A stretch of DNA of 64,000 bases from Neisseria sp. Marseille-Q6792 (GCF_943181435.1 NZ_OW969598.1:1178001-1242000); one strand, 5' to 3'. Numbered from the stretch's first letter, positions 26,033 through 35,483 are shown. Notes: generated by a model from the letters alone, not told the origin. A program made the numbers and translations.

Positions 26033-27166
26033 ATGTTTAAAAAATTCAAACCGGTATTGTTGTCATTTTTTGCACTTGTATTTGCCTTTTGGCTGGGGAA
26101 GGGTATTGCCTATGAGATTAATCCGCGTTGGTTTTTGAGCGATACAGCAACTGAAATACCTGAAAATCCGAATGCTTTTGTGGCGAAACTTGCCCGCCTG
26201 TTCCGAAATGCCGACAGGGCGGTTGTCATCGTGAAGGAATCGATGAGGACGGAGGAAAGTCTTGCCGAAACTGCGGATGACGGTCCGTTGCAGTCGGAGA
26301 AGGATTATCTTGCGCTCGCTATCCGGCTCAGTCGTTTGAAAGAAAAGGCGAAATGGTTTCACGTAACGGAGCAGGAACATGGGGAAGAGGTTTGGCTGGA
26401 TTACTATATCGGCGAGGGCGGTTTGGTTGCGGTTTCGCTTTCGCAACGCTCGCCGGAAGCGTTTGTTAATGCCGAATATCTGTATCGAAACGATCGTCCG
26501 TTTTCTGTAAATGTGTACGGCGGAGCGGCTCACGAAGAAAATTATGAAACGACAGGAGAATATCGGGTTGTTTGGCAACCGGACGGTTCGGTATTTGATG
26601 CGTCGGGGCGCGGGAAAATCGGGGAAGATGTTTATGAGCATTGCCTCGGGTGTTATCAGATGGCCCAGGTATATTTGGCGAAATACCGGGATGTCGCGAA
26701 TGACGAGCAGAAGGTTTGGGACTTCCGCGAAGAGAGCAACCGGATTGCGTCGGACTCACGCGATTATGTGTTTTATCAGAATATGCGGGAATTGATGCCC
26801 CGAGGGATGAAGGCGAACAGTCTTGTGGTCGGCTATGATGCGGACGGTCTGCCGCAAAAAGTCTATTGGGGTTTCGACAATGGAAAAAAACGCCAGAGTT
26901 TCGAATATTATTTGAAAAACGGAAATCTTTTTATTGCACAATCTTCGACGGTAGCATTGAAAGCGGATGGCGTAACGGCGGATATGCAGACCTATCATGC
27001 GCAACAGACGTGGTATTTGGATGGCGGGCGGATTATCCGCGAAGAGAAACAGGGGGACAGACTGCCTGATTTTCCTTTGAACTTGGAAAATTTGGAAAAA
27101 GAGGTGAGCCGTTATGCAGAGGCTGCGGCGAGACGTTCGGGCGGCAGGCGCGGCCTTTCTCACTGA
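26033..27166 (+). CDS. Hypothetical exported or membrane-anchored protein
   Basis: A 377-residue protein with an N-terminal hydrophobic segment (residues 8-27, VLLSFFALVFAFWLGKGIAY) that is either an uncleaved anchor or a signal peptide. The large exported part contains a CLGC pair near residue 210 and beta-rich repeats (VVGYDADGLPQKVYWGFDNG). It ends in a basic tail (RRSGGRRGLS). Base composition is closer to the core genome than the cassettes. I recognise no domain. It stands alone with its own DUS terminator. Confidence 0.8.
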   Translation: MFKKFKPVLLSFFALVFAFWLGKGIAYEINPRWFLSDTATEIPENPNAFVAKLARLFRNADRAVVIVKESMRTEESLAETADDGPLQSEKDYLALAIRLSRLKEKAKWFHVTEQEHGEEVWLDYYIGEGGLVAVSLSQRSPEAFVNAEYLYRNDRPFSVNVYGGAAHEENYETTGEYRVVWQPDGSVFDASGRGKIGEDVYEHCLGCYQMAQVYLAKYRDVANDEQKVWDFREESNRIASDSRDYVFYQNMRELMPRGMKANSLVVGYDADGLPQKVYWGFDNGKKRQSFEYYLKNGNLFIAQSSTVALKADGVTADMQTYHAQQTWYLDGGRIIREEKQGDRLPDFPLNLENLEKEVSRYAEAAARRSGGRRGLSH

Positions 27167-27172
27167 ACGCAA

Positions 27173-27205
27173 ATGCCGTCTGAAACCGGTTTTCAGACGG
27201 CATTG
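27173..27205. terminator. DUS inverted-repeat terminator
   Basis: Facing DUS copies seven bases after the stop of the preceding hypothetical gene. Confidence 0.85.
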
Positions 27206-27293
27206 GAGAGTCAAACGCTTTTTGCAATGCCGTATATGCCGAATCCGATTCGCTACAAATTGAAAACCACAATCCAAAAAACGGAAATACACA

Positions 27294-27527
27294 TTAAACG
27301 GATCTTTTTACCGACCGTATCATCCCATAGGTTTTCCACCCTTTTTTCATCCATAAATTCAAACCATTTAAGTTTGTATCCTTACCGACAATTGCGGCAG
27401 CATTATCCGCATAACGGTTACCCAAATTAGCCAAATAACGCCAACCGTCATAGGTATCGCCACGGGAAGCATAACCACGCAAGGTTTGGATTTGTTCTGG
27501 TGTTAAAACAACTTCACCCTCATTCAT
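27294..27527 (-). pseudogene. frpC: frpC remnant: N-terminal fragment of RTX-family FrpC
   Basis: Residues 1-63 ([20 protein letters not shown] through [11 protein letters not shown]) match the N-terminus of meningococcal FrpC as I remember it. After KKG a missing G shifts the frame: the shifted reading [13 protein letters not shown] hides [12 protein letters not shown] in the next frame. The similarity then stops near 27305. The whole self-processing module and RTX repeats are absent, so no functional FrpC is made. It lies 17 bases behind frpD in the usual frpD-frpC order. Confidence 0.8.
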
Positions 27528-27543
27528 AATAAGATCCTTTAAA

Positions 27544-28317
27544 TTATTTTTTACTTGAATTGTTTACGAAACTCTGTACCAATTGCTCTACTTGTTGGTG
27601 ATAACCTACCAACTCCTGCTGTGTGAGCTGCTGCTTTTCCCGAATAAACGGGTAATACTGTACCGTGAAACCGTTAATACAGGAACCTACGCTAGTGCTA
27701 TAATTATCTTCTTCAGTTTGGTTTATTCGATTATTCCGATGAGTAATAATCGCCGGATTTTCTCCTTTTTTAATATAGTAAAGTTTATGAAAATATGGAT
27801 TTTCAGGAATATGTCTTTTATCTTCATAAGCTTCATATTCAGGATAGGCAGATGGCATTTTTTTAACCCCGTAAGTAAGCAATCTTTCTCCCATAGTCGT
27901 GCTTAAACTACACGCATCTTTTCGGATAACAATATCGTCCACGCTATCCAAACCGTCGCGTAGAAATTGGATAAAGTGTGCTTTGTTTTGCTGGTTGTAT
28001 GGCTCAAGAACCCAGCCTTGGTCGGTTTTTTTGTAATAGACGCTAATCTCTATCAAATTAATGGAGTAAGCATCCTGCCCGGGCATGTCGGAAAGCCATT
28101 TTGTGGCATTGTCTTGCGTATACCGTGCAAGATAGCCATAGGGGATAACCATTTTGGTGCCCTGAAAATCAAATGTAACCGTATGTTCAAATCCTGTCAT
28201 TGGCTCGGGATTGTTGAAACTGGTTTGTTCATTAACAGGTTTACATGAGGTCATAGTAAAAACACTCCCAATAAACAAAATAAAAAGTTGATAAATGGTA
28301 GTAGCATATGGTCTCAT
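27544..28317 (-). CDS. frpD: FrpD, outer-membrane lipoprotein binding FrpC
   Basis: A 257-residue lipoprotein. The signal peptide [20 protein letters not shown] is followed by a lipobox ending MTSC (Cys near residue 25). The mature part ([58 protein letters not shown]) matches FrpD of meningococcus, which binds the N-terminal part of FrpC with high affinity. It looks about a dozen residues shorter just after the lipobox than the form I remember. In meningococcus frpDC is iron-repressed; I cannot point to a clear Fur box here. Its partner gene is broken, so FrpD is apparently left without a ligand. Confidence 0.88.
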   Translation of the reverse strand: MRPYATTIYQLFILFIGSVFTMTSCKPVNEQTSFNNPEPMTGFEHTVTFDFQGTKMVIPYGYLARYTQDNATKWLSDMPGQDAYSINLIEISVYYKKTDQGWVLEPYNQQNKAHFIQFLRDGLDSVDDIVIRKDACSLSTTMGERLLTYGVKKMPSAYPEYEAYEDKRHIPENPYFHKLYYIKKGENPAIITHRNNRINQTEEDNYSTSVGSCINGFTVQYYPFIREKQQLTQQELVGYHQQVEQLVQSFVNNSSKK

Positions 28318-28363
28318 AATTTCAAGCTTAGAAATTAGTTAAAGAATATATTCATGGTAGATA

Positions 28364-28602
28364 CTAACTCTTTAAGTTGACATATTGTGCGATATCGAAA
28401 GCTGTACCGTATTTTCCCATCGGGTCTTCCCCGTTCTTTATATGAGCGGCAGGCATCCTCATAAAAGAAGGGATACCGATAAGGAAAAATACCTCGGCAT
28501 AAAAAATATACTGATTAATCAATACAAATCCAACAAACAGTTTATCATTTTCTTTTCTGTTGGCGTATAAAAACCGCTTGGAAAAAATAAAATATCAAAA
28601 CG
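28364..28602 (-). pseudogene. Remnant open frame without start, unknown
   Basis: On the minus strand about 75 codons read without interruption to a stop at 28364, including NRKENDKLFVGFVLINQYIF, FMRMPAAHIKNGEDPMGKYG and TAFDIAQYVNLKS. The composition looks like real protein. There is no upstream start before a stop near 28600 except internal ATGs. It may be the 3' end of a lost accessory gene. The rest of 28318-28760 holds nothing else I can identify. Confidence 0.35.
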
Positions 28603-28760
28603 GCAAAATAAAAAAACTGATATATGCCTTCACTTTCATAGGGCGACGCTTTATGTGCCGTCCTGTGTGTTGAAACGTCGGTTTTCCTTTTTCAAAACTC
28701 CGTAAAAAAAAGCGGCATCCGCCGCAAAACGCCCCGTTTTTCCAAACAAAGGGCAATAAA

Positions 28761-28792
28761 AATGCCGTCTGAAACCAAGTTCAGACGGCATC
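28761..28792. terminator. DUS inverted-repeat terminator
   Basis: Facing DUS copies directly behind the stop of the minus-strand immunity-type gene at 28799. Confidence 0.85.
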
Positions 28793-28798
28793 AAGCCA

Positions 28799-29113
28799 TC
28801 AAATCAAACCCTGCCTCCTCATCATCCGATAAGCCTCATCCACATCATCGGTTTGCAGATAAATACCGACAACCCGCTTCAACTGCTCTTCATCATAATC
28901 ATACGGCTGCATATCATCCCGAAACTCCACAGGACAATAACTGTCGACAGCCAAACTCAAAGACTGTTCGATATAGGGAACAGGCACACGCACGTCATCC
29001 GGCTTGCTACTGTTGGCAATCCAATCGTCCATAAACCGGTTGTAAAACGTTTCGGCATCCGTTTTCCCGTCGAAGAAATCTTGCGCCATCTTGGAAAAAA
29101 CCGTTCTTTTCAT
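28799..29113 (-). CDS. Immunity-type hypothetical protein
   Basis: A 104-residue acidic helical protein (QDFFDGKTDAETFYNRFMDD near the start, YEEQLKRVV-like helix and DEAYRMMRRQGLI at the end). Size and layout resemble colicin/CdiI-type immunity proteins. Its ATG overlaps the stop of a toxin-tail remnant by one base (TAATG), the usual coupling of such pairs. No export signal. Family not firmly recognised. Confidence 0.75.
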   Translation of the reverse strand: MKRTVFSKMAQDFFDGKTDAETFYNRFMDDWIANSSKPDDVRVPVPYIEQSLSLAVDSYCPVEFRDDMQPYDYDEEQLKRVVGIYLQTDDVDEAYRMMRRQGLI

Positions 29114-29255
29114 TACAGATAATCCGTATTCAAATAATGCTCGCGCTGTTTTCCACTTATCTTCATTGCCGTTACAAACCTATTGTCTTTATCAAAAACG
29201 ACAGCGTCGCCTGCCCTGCTTTGTCCTGATTGTTGCCAACTGCTGTAACCATGCC
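29113..29255 (-). pseudogene. Toxin C-terminal tail remnant (minus strand)
   Basis: A startless frame reads HGYSSWQQSGQSRAGDAVVF then DKDNRFVTAMKISGKQREHY, ending LNTDYL and a stop overlapping the immunity ATG. The DAVVFDKDNRFVTAMK pattern looks like the end of a polymorphic toxin tip. The frame begins exactly at a DUS arm (ATGCCGTCCGAA), so the front was lost at that point. Confidence 0.6.
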
Positions 29256-29290
29256 GTCCGAACCTGAACCGTCAGGTTTCAGACGGCATT
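29254..29290. terminator. DUS inverted repeat at the end of the GIY-YIG gene
   Basis: ATGCCGTCCGAA (one mismatch) faces TTCAGACGGCAT, followed by TTTTTT. One arm encodes the last residues of the GIY-YIG protein; the other marks the break of the toxin-tail remnant. Confidence 0.75.
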
Positions 29291-29547
29291 TTTTCTGTCT
29301 GCTCCCACAATTGCCGTTTTTGTGCGGCGGTCAGTTTTTTGACGGCGATTTCCTGTTTGAGTGCCGTGCCCTTATCCATCCCGCCTGCAACGATACGCAT
29401 CGCCACCGGTTTGAATACGCGGGTATATTTCGCGCCTTTTCCGGCTGTGTGGGCGGCAAGCCGCTGTTGCGGATTCGTGCTGATGCCGCAATAGAACGCG
29501 CTGTTTTCACACAATATCAGGTAAACGCTCCAGTTTGACGCGTTCAT
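29272..29547 (-). CDS. GIY-YIG domain protein
   Basis: A 91-residue protein starting MNASNWSVYLILCENSAFYC, with the GIY-YIG core (VYLIL, YCGIS, then NPQQRLAAHTAGKGAKYTR). This is the small YhbQ/UPF0213-like group, thought to act on DNA ends or in repair. Its ATG overlaps the ampG stop (ATGA), so it is translated after ampG. The longer open frame reaching to 30135 is antisense-frame noise inside ampG. The last residues MPSET are encoded by the DUS of the terminator. Confidence 0.85.
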   Translation of the reverse strand: MNASNWSVYLILCENSAFYCGISTNPQQRLAAHTAGKGAKYTRVFKPVAMRIVAGGMDKGTALKQEIAVKKLTAAQKRQLWEQTEKMPSET

Positions 29548-30827
29548 CTGCCTGTATCCTGAGTTTTTTCCCCGTTCCAAGGCGAAACTTTCAGCAACAA
29601 CAGCATACCCGGCAGGGCAAGTATGAAACACAACTGGAAAAACGGTACATAACCGAGCCATTCGATCAGATAACCGGCAAAGGAATTGATGACCGTACGG
29701 GGAACAGCGGACAGACTGGTAAACAGCGCGAGCTGCGTTGCTGTAAACGCGGGATTGGTCTCGCGCGCCATATACGATACGAACGCCGCCGTCCCCAAAC
29801 CCACGCCGACCGCTTCCGCGCCGATAACTGCCGCCAGCATCAGCCTCTCGCCTGTGCCGACCGTGTCGAAATGTCCGAACCCTGCCAGCCATACAAACCC
29901 CAAAACGGTTACAGCCTGCACCGCGCCGAATATCCACAAGGCTTTGTTTACGCCGATTTTCAGCATCCACACGCCGCCCAAGATACCTGCCGCCACTGCC
30001 GGCCACAGTCCTGCATTTTTCGCAATCAAACCGATGTCGGTCTTGCTGAAACCCATATCCAGATAAAACGGCGTTGCCAACGCGGTTGCCATACTGTCGC
30101 CGAGTTTGTAAAGGAAGATAAACAGCAGCACGCATACAGCCGAAGCGATGCCTTTACGTGTAAAAAATTCTTTAAACGGCTCTACCACGGTCTGCTTCAA
30201 CGTTTTAGGAACGGCAGGCGGCAACACGGGTTCGCGCGCGAGAAACAGCGTCATCAGAAGACCGGGCAGCATAAACAGCGAAGTGATGACAAACACCTCC
30301 GTCCACGGCATCCTGTCTGCCAACACCAAACTCAATGAACCGGGAATCAGGGCGGCAACCCGATAGGCGTTCACATGAACCGAGTTACCCAAACCCAATT
30401 CTTCGTCCGACAAAATCTCGCGCCTGAACGCATCCAATACAATGTCCTGACTGGCAGAAAAAAAAGCGACAAGCACCGACAAGCCGGCAATCAACGGCAG
30501 ATGTTCTTTAGGGTTAAGCAAGGCATAAGCCGCCAAAGCCGCCAGCAAACCTGCCTGCGTCAGCAGCATCCACCCGCGCCGCCGCCCCAAAACGGGCAGC
30601 CTGACCGCGTCCATCAGCGGGGACCACAAAAATTTCCAAGTAAACGGCAGACCGATTAACGCCATCAGCCCGATGCTCTTCAAATCCACCTGCTCGCTGC
30701 GTAACCATGCCGGAATCAGGTTAATCAGAAAGTACAGCGGCAGCCCCGAGGTAAACCCCGTAAAAATACAGACGAGCATATTGCGGGAAAAGATTTGCCC
30801 GATAAAACCTGATTTCGATGCAGTCAT
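29544..30827 (-). CDS. ampG: AmpG muropeptide permease
   Basis: A 427-residue major-facilitator protein with about 12 membrane segments (first at FTGFTSGLPLYFLINLIPAW). AmpG features are the N-terminal TGFTSGLP, the LMALIGLPFTWKFLWSPLMD loop and SASQDIVLDAFRREILSDEE. It imports GlcNAc-anhydroMurNAc peptides for recycling; AnmK acts downstream. The start is the ATG at 30827. The GIY-YIG gene overlaps its stop. Neisseria releases much anhydro-muropeptide, and AmpG efficiency affects how much. Confidence 0.92.
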   Translation of the reverse strand: MTASKSGFIGQIFSRNMLVCIFTGFTSGLPLYFLINLIPAWLRSEQVDLKSIGLMALIGLPFTWKFLWSPLMDAVRLPVLGRRRGWMLLTQAGLLAALAAYALLNPKEHLPLIAGLSVLVAFFSASQDIVLDAFRREILSDEELGLGNSVHVNAYRVAALIPGSLSLVLADRMPWTEVFVITSLFMLPGLLMTLFLAREPVLPPAVPKTLKQTVVEPFKEFFTRKGIASAVCVLLFIFLYKLGDSMATALATPFYLDMGFSKTDIGLIAKNAGLWPAVAAGILGGVWMLKIGVNKALWIFGAVQAVTVLGFVWLAGFGHFDTVGTGERLMLAAVIGAEAVGVGLGTAAFVSYMARETNPAFTATQLALFTSLSAVPRTVINSFAGYLIEWLGYVPFFQLCFILALPGMLLLLKVSPWNGEKTQDTGR

Positions 30828-30926
30828 GGTTCAAACAGCCAAGAAATAAAAGCCTATTGTAGCAAATATCACCCAACCGCTGAAAAACACCGCCCCTGCT
30901 CCGCCGTTTTGCCGTTTAAATGCAAA

Positions 30927-30957
30927 ATGCCGTCTGAAACTGTGTTCAGACGGCATT
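30927..30957. terminator. DUS inverted-repeat terminator of glnA
   Basis: Facing DUS copies with a 5-base loop, 24 bases after the glnA stop on the minus strand. Confidence 0.85.
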
Positions 30958-30980
30958 GCTTTTCTGAAAACCCGACGTGC

Positions 30981-32399
30981 TTACAGGCTGTAATACATTT
31001 CAAATTCCAGCGGGTGCGGCGCCATGCGGATGCGGCGGACATCTTCCTCTTTAAAGGCGATGTAGCTGTCGATCCAGTCTTTGCTGAACACGCCGCCGCG
31101 CAGCAGGAATTCGTGGTCGGCTTTGAGGGCGGCCAGTGCTTCTTCCAAAGAAGCGCAAACGGTCGGCACCAATGCATCTTCTTCCGGCGGCAGGTCGTAC
31201 AGGTTTTTATCGGCTGGGTCGCCCGGATGGATTTTGTTTTGAATACCGTCCAAACCGGCCATCAACAAAGCGGCGAACGCCAAGTATGGGTTGGCAGTCG
31301 GATCGGGGAAACGTGCTTCGATGCGGCGTGCCTTGCTGCTGTTTACAGACGGAATGCGGATGGACGCGGAACGGTTTTTGGCGGAGTATGCCAGTTTAGT
31401 CGGTGCTTCAAAGTGCGGCACGAGGCGTTTGTAGGAGTTGGTGGACGGATTGGTAATTGCGTTCAGGGCTTTGGCGTGTTTGATGATGCCGCCGATGTAA
31501 TAAAGGGCGGTGTCGCTCAAGCCGGCATAGCCGTCGCCTGCAAACAGGTTTTGACCTTCTTTCCAGATGGATTGGTGGACGTGCATACCGCTGCCGTTGT
31601 CGCCCATAATCGGTTTGGGCATGAAGGTGGCGGTTTTGCCGAAGTTGTGGGCAACGTTTTGAATCACGTATTTCATGTCTTGGGTTTGGTCGGCGCGTTT
31701 GACCAGAGTGGCGAAGCGCGTGCCGATTTCCATTTGGCTGCCGGTACCGACTTCGCTGTGGTGGACTTCGACTTCGATGCCGAGTCCTTCCAAAATGTTT
31801 ACCATCGCGGAACGCAAATCCTGACCGCAGTCAATCGGCGCAACGGGCGCGTAACCGCCTTTGACGGCAGGGCGGTGGCCGGTGTTTTGACCGTCCATAT
31901 GCAGACCGCTGGCCCATGCGCCGCTTTCGGACGTGATTTCGTAACGGGTTTTGTGCATATCGGTTTCAAATTCTACGCCGTCGAAGACGAAGAATTCGGG
32001 TTCGGGGCCGAAGTATGCCGTGTCGCCGATACCGGAAGATTTCAAATAGGCCTCGGCGCGGCGTGCGATGGAGCGCGGGTCGCGGTCGTAACCCTGACCG
32101 TCGGCAGGGTCGATGACGTCGCAGGTAATAACGACGGTAACATCATCATAAAAAGGATCGACGAAGGCTGTGGACGCATCGGGACGCAGCTGCATATCGG
32201 AAGCCTGAATGCCTTTCCAGCCGCCGATAGACGAACCGTCAAACGCCTGACCGTTTTCGAACCACTCTTCGGGGTCTTTCAACACGATGCGCGCAGGCAC
32301 GGTAAAGTGGTGCTGCTTGCCTTTGGTATCGGTAAAGCGCAAATCGACAAAGCGGGCTTCGCTTTCTTCAATCAATTTTACGGCGTTTTTAATAGACAT
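30981..32399 (-). CDS. glnA: Glutamine synthetase, type I
   Basis: A 472-residue GSI-beta enzyme making glutamine from glutamate, ammonia and ATP; active as a dodecamer. Visible signatures are [29 protein letters not shown], the ATP-binding [27 protein letters not shown] and the adenylylation-site region NLYDLPPEE near residue 400, where Tyr is modified by GlnE. CAGGAGCTG precedes the ATG at 32399. No glnB or ntrBC genes are adjacent. Length and adenylylation motif fit the regulated beta type. Confidence 0.97.
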   Translation of the reverse strand: MSIKNAVKLIEESEARFVDLRFTDTKGKQHHFTVPARIVLKDPEEWFENGQAFDGSSIGGWKGIQASDMQLRPDASTAFVDPFYDDVTVVITCDVIDPADGQGYDRDPRSIARRAEAYLKSSGIGDTAYFGPEPEFFVFDGVEFETDMHKTRYEITSESGAWASGLHMDGQNTGHRPAVKGGYAPVAPIDCGQDLRSAMVNILEGLGIEVEVHHSEVGTGSQMEIGTRFATLVKRADQTQDMKYVIQNVAHNFGKTATFMPKPIMGDNGSGMHVHQSIWKEGQNLFAGDGYAGLSDTALYYIGGIIKHAKALNAITNPSTNSYKRLVPHFEAPTKLAYSAKNRSASIRIPSVNSSKARRIEARFPDPTANPYLAFAALLMAGLDGIQNKIHPGDPADKNLYDLPPEEDALVPTVCASLEEALAALKADHEFLLRGGVFSKDWIDSYIAFKEEDVRRIRMAPHPLEFEMYYSL

Positions 32400-32702
32400 T
32401 TTTCAGCTCCTGGAAAAGGGAAATAGCAAAATATGCGGAACGCGGCAGATTAGCTCAAAGCCAGCATGATTCTACCACGTCCATGCCGTCTGAAACTCGC
32501 CCTGCGTCAAATTTCAAGCTGTAAAATATAGTTTCAGACGGCAAGATTGTCAACAATATGGATAAAATTGCATATCATGTCCGGATTTCTCCCCAGCTTA
32601 TACAGGGAAAAACCGTACCGCCTGACAACCGTTTCAGACGGCATCGTTCCCATCTGTACGCCGCCGTTATAAAATAGCCTTCCCGTCTTTTGGAACACGA
32701 CC

Positions 32703-33512
32703 ATGACCGCCCTCCCCCGCTATGCCGTTTTCGGCAACCCCGTCGCCCACAGCAAGTCGCCGCAGATTCATCAACAATTTGCACTTCAGGAAGGCGTTGA
32801 AATCGAATACGAACGCATTTGCGCCGACATCGACGGTTTTGCACAGGCGGTTTCGACATTTTTTGGAACAGGCGGTTGCGGGGCAAACGTTACCGTACCG
32901 TTCAAGCAGGAAGCTTTTGCGCTGGCGGACGAGTATTCCGAACGCGCTTTGGCAGCAGGTGCGGTCAATACGCTGATTCTGTTGAAAAACGGCAAGCTGC
33001 GTGGCGACAACACCGACGGTATCGGTTTGGCCAACGACATCACGCAGGTCAAAAACATTGCCATCGAGGGCAAAACCATTTTGCTTTTGGGCGCAGGCGG
33101 CGCGGTGCGCGGCGTGATTCCGGTATTGAAAGAACACCGTCCTGCCCGTATCGTCATTGCCAACCGTACCCATGCCAAAGCCGAGGAATTGGCGCGGCTT
33201 TTCGGCATTGAAGCCGTCCCGATGGCAGATTTGAACGGCGGTTTCGATATCATCATCAACGGCACGTCCGGCGGCTTGAGTGGTCAGCTTCCTGCCGTCA
33301 GCCCTGAAATTTTCCGCAACTGCCGCCTTGCCTACGATATGGTTTACGGCAACGCGGCGCAGGCATTTTTGAACTTTGCCCAAAGCAACGGTGCGGCTGA
33401 AGTTTCAGACGGCCTGGGTATGCTGGTCGGTCAGGCTGCCGCTTCCTACTCCCTCTGGCGCGGGTTTACGCCCGATATCCGCCCCGTTATCGAACACATG
33501 AAAGCCCTGTAA
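32703..33512 (+). CDS. aroE: Shikimate dehydrogenase
   Basis: A 269-residue NADPH-dependent enzyme reducing 3-dehydroshikimate to shikimate. The substrate domain has [15 protein letters not shown] and the catalytic Lys in [10 protein letters not shown]; the catalytic Asp is in NTDGIG. The nucleotide-binding loop is [13 protein letters not shown], followed by [10 protein letters not shown], which favours NADP. mtgA begins 2 bases after the stop, so they form a small operon. Confidence 0.96.
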   Translation: MTALPRYAVFGNPVAHSKSPQIHQQFALQEGVEIEYERICADIDGFAQAVSTFFGTGGCGANVTVPFKQEAFALADEYSERALAAGAVNTLILLKNGKLRGDNTDGIGLANDITQVKNIAIEGKTILLLGAGGAVRGVIPVLKEHRPARIVIANRTHAKAEELARLFGIEAVPMADLNGGFDIIINGTSGGLSGQLPAVSPEIFRNCRLAYDMVYGNAAQAFLNFAQSNGAAEVSDGLGMLVGQAAASYSLWRGFTPDIRPVIEHMKAL

Positions 33513-33514
33513 CC

Positions 33515-34216
33515 ATGTTCCGCATCATCAAATGGCTGATTGCCCTGCCCATCGGCATCTTTATCTTTTTCAATGCCTATGTGTACGGCAACATCATCAC
33601 CTACCGTGCCGTCGCGCCCAGCAAAACCGCCTTTATGTCGATGCGGATGAAGCAGTTTGAACAAGAAGGCCGCAATGTCGCCCTGGATTACCGCTGGGTT
33701 CCCTACGACCGCATTTCCACCAACCTGAAAAAAGCCCTGATTGCTTCCGAAGATGCCCATTTTGCCGGACACGGCGGCTTCGATTGGGGCGGCATTCAAA
33801 ACGCCATCAGGCGCAACCGGAACAGCGGCGAAGTGAAGGCGGGCGGATCGACCATCAGCCAGCAGCTTGCCAAAAACCTGTTTTTAAACGAAAGCCGCAG
33901 CTATATCCGCAAAGGCGAAGAAGCGGCGATTACCGCGATGATGGAAGCTGTTACCGACAAAGACAGGATTTTCGAACTGTATCTGAATTCAATCGAGTGG
34001 CACTACGGGGTGTTTGGTGCGGAAGCTGCGTCCCGGTATTTTTATAAGATACCCGCCGCCAAACTGAGCAAACAGCAGGCGGCAAAACTGACGGCACGCG
34101 TCCCCGCCCCGCTCTACTACGCCGACCATCCGAAAAGCAAACGGCTGCGCAACAAAACCAATATCGTGCTCAAACGCATGGGTTCGGCAGAATTGCCCGA
34201 AGACGACACGGACTGA
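33515..34216 (+). CDS. mtgA: Monofunctional peptidoglycan glycosyltransferase
   Basis: A 233-residue GT51 enzyme that polymerises lipid II into glycan strands at the inner membrane. One N-terminal membrane segment (IIKWLIALPIGIFIFFNAYV) is followed by the transferase domain. Motif 1 is ASEDAHFAGHGGFDWGG with the catalytic Glu. GGSTISQQLAKNLFL and KDRIFELYLNSIEWHYGVFG follow. No transpeptidase domain is present, as expected for MtgA. It directly follows aroE. Confidence 0.95.
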   Translation: MFRIIKWLIALPIGIFIFFNAYVYGNIITYRAVAPSKTAFMSMRMKQFEQEGRNVALDYRWVPYDRISTNLKKALIASEDAHFAGHGGFDWGGIQNAIRRNRNSGEVKAGGSTISQQLAKNLFLNESRSYIRKGEEAAITAMMEAVTDKDRIFELYLNSIEWHYGVFGAEAASRYFYKIPAAKLSKQQAAKLTARVPAPLYYADHPKSKRLRNKTNIVLKRMGSAELPEDDTD

Positions 34217-34233
34217 GTGCCGCCGCAATATAA

Positions 34234-34265
34234 AATGCCGTCTGAAATATCATTCAGACGGCATA
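34234..34265. terminator. DUS inverted-repeat terminator after mtgA
   Basis: Facing DUS copies 19 bases after the mtgA stop. Confidence 0.85.
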
Positions 34266-34388
34266 TACTTTCTGCCTTTACCCTCTTCTCCAAAACGCAA
34301 CGGGGCGATCATTATCACTTTTGTCCTTCTACATAATGGTCAGACACAAAACGTGTCCGACACGGACAACTTCCCAAAAACGGCAGGC

Positions 34389-34417
34389 AAAAAAATAACC
34401 GCTCATCAGCGGTTTTT
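34389..34417 (-). terminator. Rho-independent terminator of tRNA-Phe
   Basis: On the minus strand, directly after the CCA end, AACCGCT-gatg-AGCGGTT is followed by ATTTTTTT. Confidence 0.85.
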
Positions 34418-34493
34418 TGGTGGCCAGAGGCGGAATCGAACCGCCGACACACGGATTTTCAATCCGTTGCTCTACCAACTGAGCTATCTGGCC
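34418..34493 (-). tRNA. tRNA-Phe (GAA)
   Basis: The minus strand gives a complete 76-base cloverleaf: acceptor GGCCAGA pairing with TCTGGCC, D-arm AGCTCAGTTGGTAGAGCA, anticodon arm ACGGA-TTGAAAA-TCCGT with anticodon GAA, T-arm GGCGGTTCGATTCCGCC, and encoded CCA. Confidence 0.96.
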
Positions 34494-34683
34494 TTTGTCT
34501 GTCTCGTTAAGAGATGCGTATTAAACCAAACTTCGGGACAACACGCAAGCGGATTTGTCGATATTTTTTACCCAACCGACTAAGTCGATGTTTTAAGTTT
34601 AAATTAATTTCACAGAAAAATAGTGCAAATCGGTTTTTTGCCGTTTGTTCGGCGATGTTCTGCTTTTCAGACGGCAAAACGCT

Positions 34684-35418
34684 TCAATATTTGAAGTTCT
34701 CACCCAGATAAACAGAACGAACCTGTTCGTTTCCGACCAAATCATCAGGTTTTCCCGATGCCAACACCGTGCCGTCTGAAATAATGTAGGCCCGATCGCA
34801 GATGCTGAGGGTTTCGCGTACGTTGTGGTCGGTAATCAATACGCCGATACCGCGCGACTTGAGAAATCCGATGATTTTCTGGATGTCGATGACAGCGATG
34901 GGATCGACGCCGGCAAAAGGCTCGTCCAGCAAAATAAAATGCGGTTTCATGGCGAGTACGCGGGCGATTTCGACGCGTCGGCGTTCGCCGCCCGACAAAG
35001 ATGGGGCAGGATTATTGCGCAAACGCTCGATATTCAGGTCGGCAAGCAGTTTTTCGACTTCGCCGTCGATGCGGCTTTTGTCTTTGGTACTGATTTCTAA
35101 AATGGCGCGGATGTTTTGTTCGACGGTCATTTTACGGAAAATAGAGGCTTCCTGCGGCAGGTAGCCGACACCCAGGCGGGCGCGTTCGTGTATGGGCAGG
35201 TGGCGCAATTCCTGCCCGTCCAGCATCACGCTGCCCGCATCGGCGGCAATGAGTCCGACTATCATGTAGAAGCTGGTGGTTTTACCCGCACCGTTGGGCC
35301 CGAGCAGGCCGACGACTTCTCCGCTTTCGATTTCGAGGGAGAAGCTTTTAACGACTTGGCGTTTTTTGAAACTTTTTTGCAGGTTTTGAACAACAAGGCG
35401 GCTGACGTTTGCGCTCAT
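34684..35418 (-). CDS. lptB: LPS export ABC transporter ATPase LptB
   Basis: A 244-residue ABC ATPase powering LptFG to extract lipooligosaccharide and push it along LptC-LptA. Walker A is GPNGAGKTT, the Q-loop LPQEASIF, the signature [17 protein letters not shown] and Walker [14 protein letters not shown], with the switch His in DHNVRE. The ATG at 35418 has GAAGAGAT upstream and begins [17 protein letters not shown]. The frame runs to 35448 through non-family residues encoded near a DUS. lptA lies upstream, separated by about 70 bases and a DUS pair. Confidence 0.95.
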   Translation of the reverse strand: MSANVSRLVVQNLQKSFKKRQVVKSFSLEIESGEVVGLLGPNGAGKTTSFYMIVGLIAADAGSVMLDGQELRHLPIHERARLGVGYLPQEASIFRKMTVEQNIRAILEISTKDKSRIDGEVEKLLADLNIERLRNNPAPSLSGGERRRVEIARVLAMKPHFILLDEPFAGVDPIAVIDIQKIIGFLKSRGIGVLITDHNVRETLSICDRAYIISDGTVLASGKPDDLVGNEQVRSVYLGENFKY

Positions 35419-35447
35419 AAATATCTCTTCAATATCTTCGGTCGGCA

Positions 35448-35483
35448 TATGCCGTCCGAACCGGGTTTATGTTTCAGACGGCA
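35448..35483. terminator. DUS-like inverted repeat between lptA and lptB
   Basis: ATGCCGTCCGAA and TTCAGACGGCAT face each other in the gap between lptA and lptB. It may attenuate or only mark the gap. Confidence 0.6.

Noticed and set aside
17448..29290. Prophage or integrative element for the AT-rich island
   Set aside because: No integrase, phage structural genes or tRNA-attached direct repeats are visible; the content is polymorphic-toxin debris.
29272..30135. The full 287-codon frame ending with the GIY-YIG protein
   Set aside because: Its first two thirds overlap ampG in another frame; the ATGA overlap with the ampG stop marks the real start at 29547.
30909..32426. A 505-codon open frame antisense to glnA
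   Set aside because: It is the mirror of a highly biased GC-rich gene; the glnA strand carries all enzyme signatures and the antisense product has no domain.
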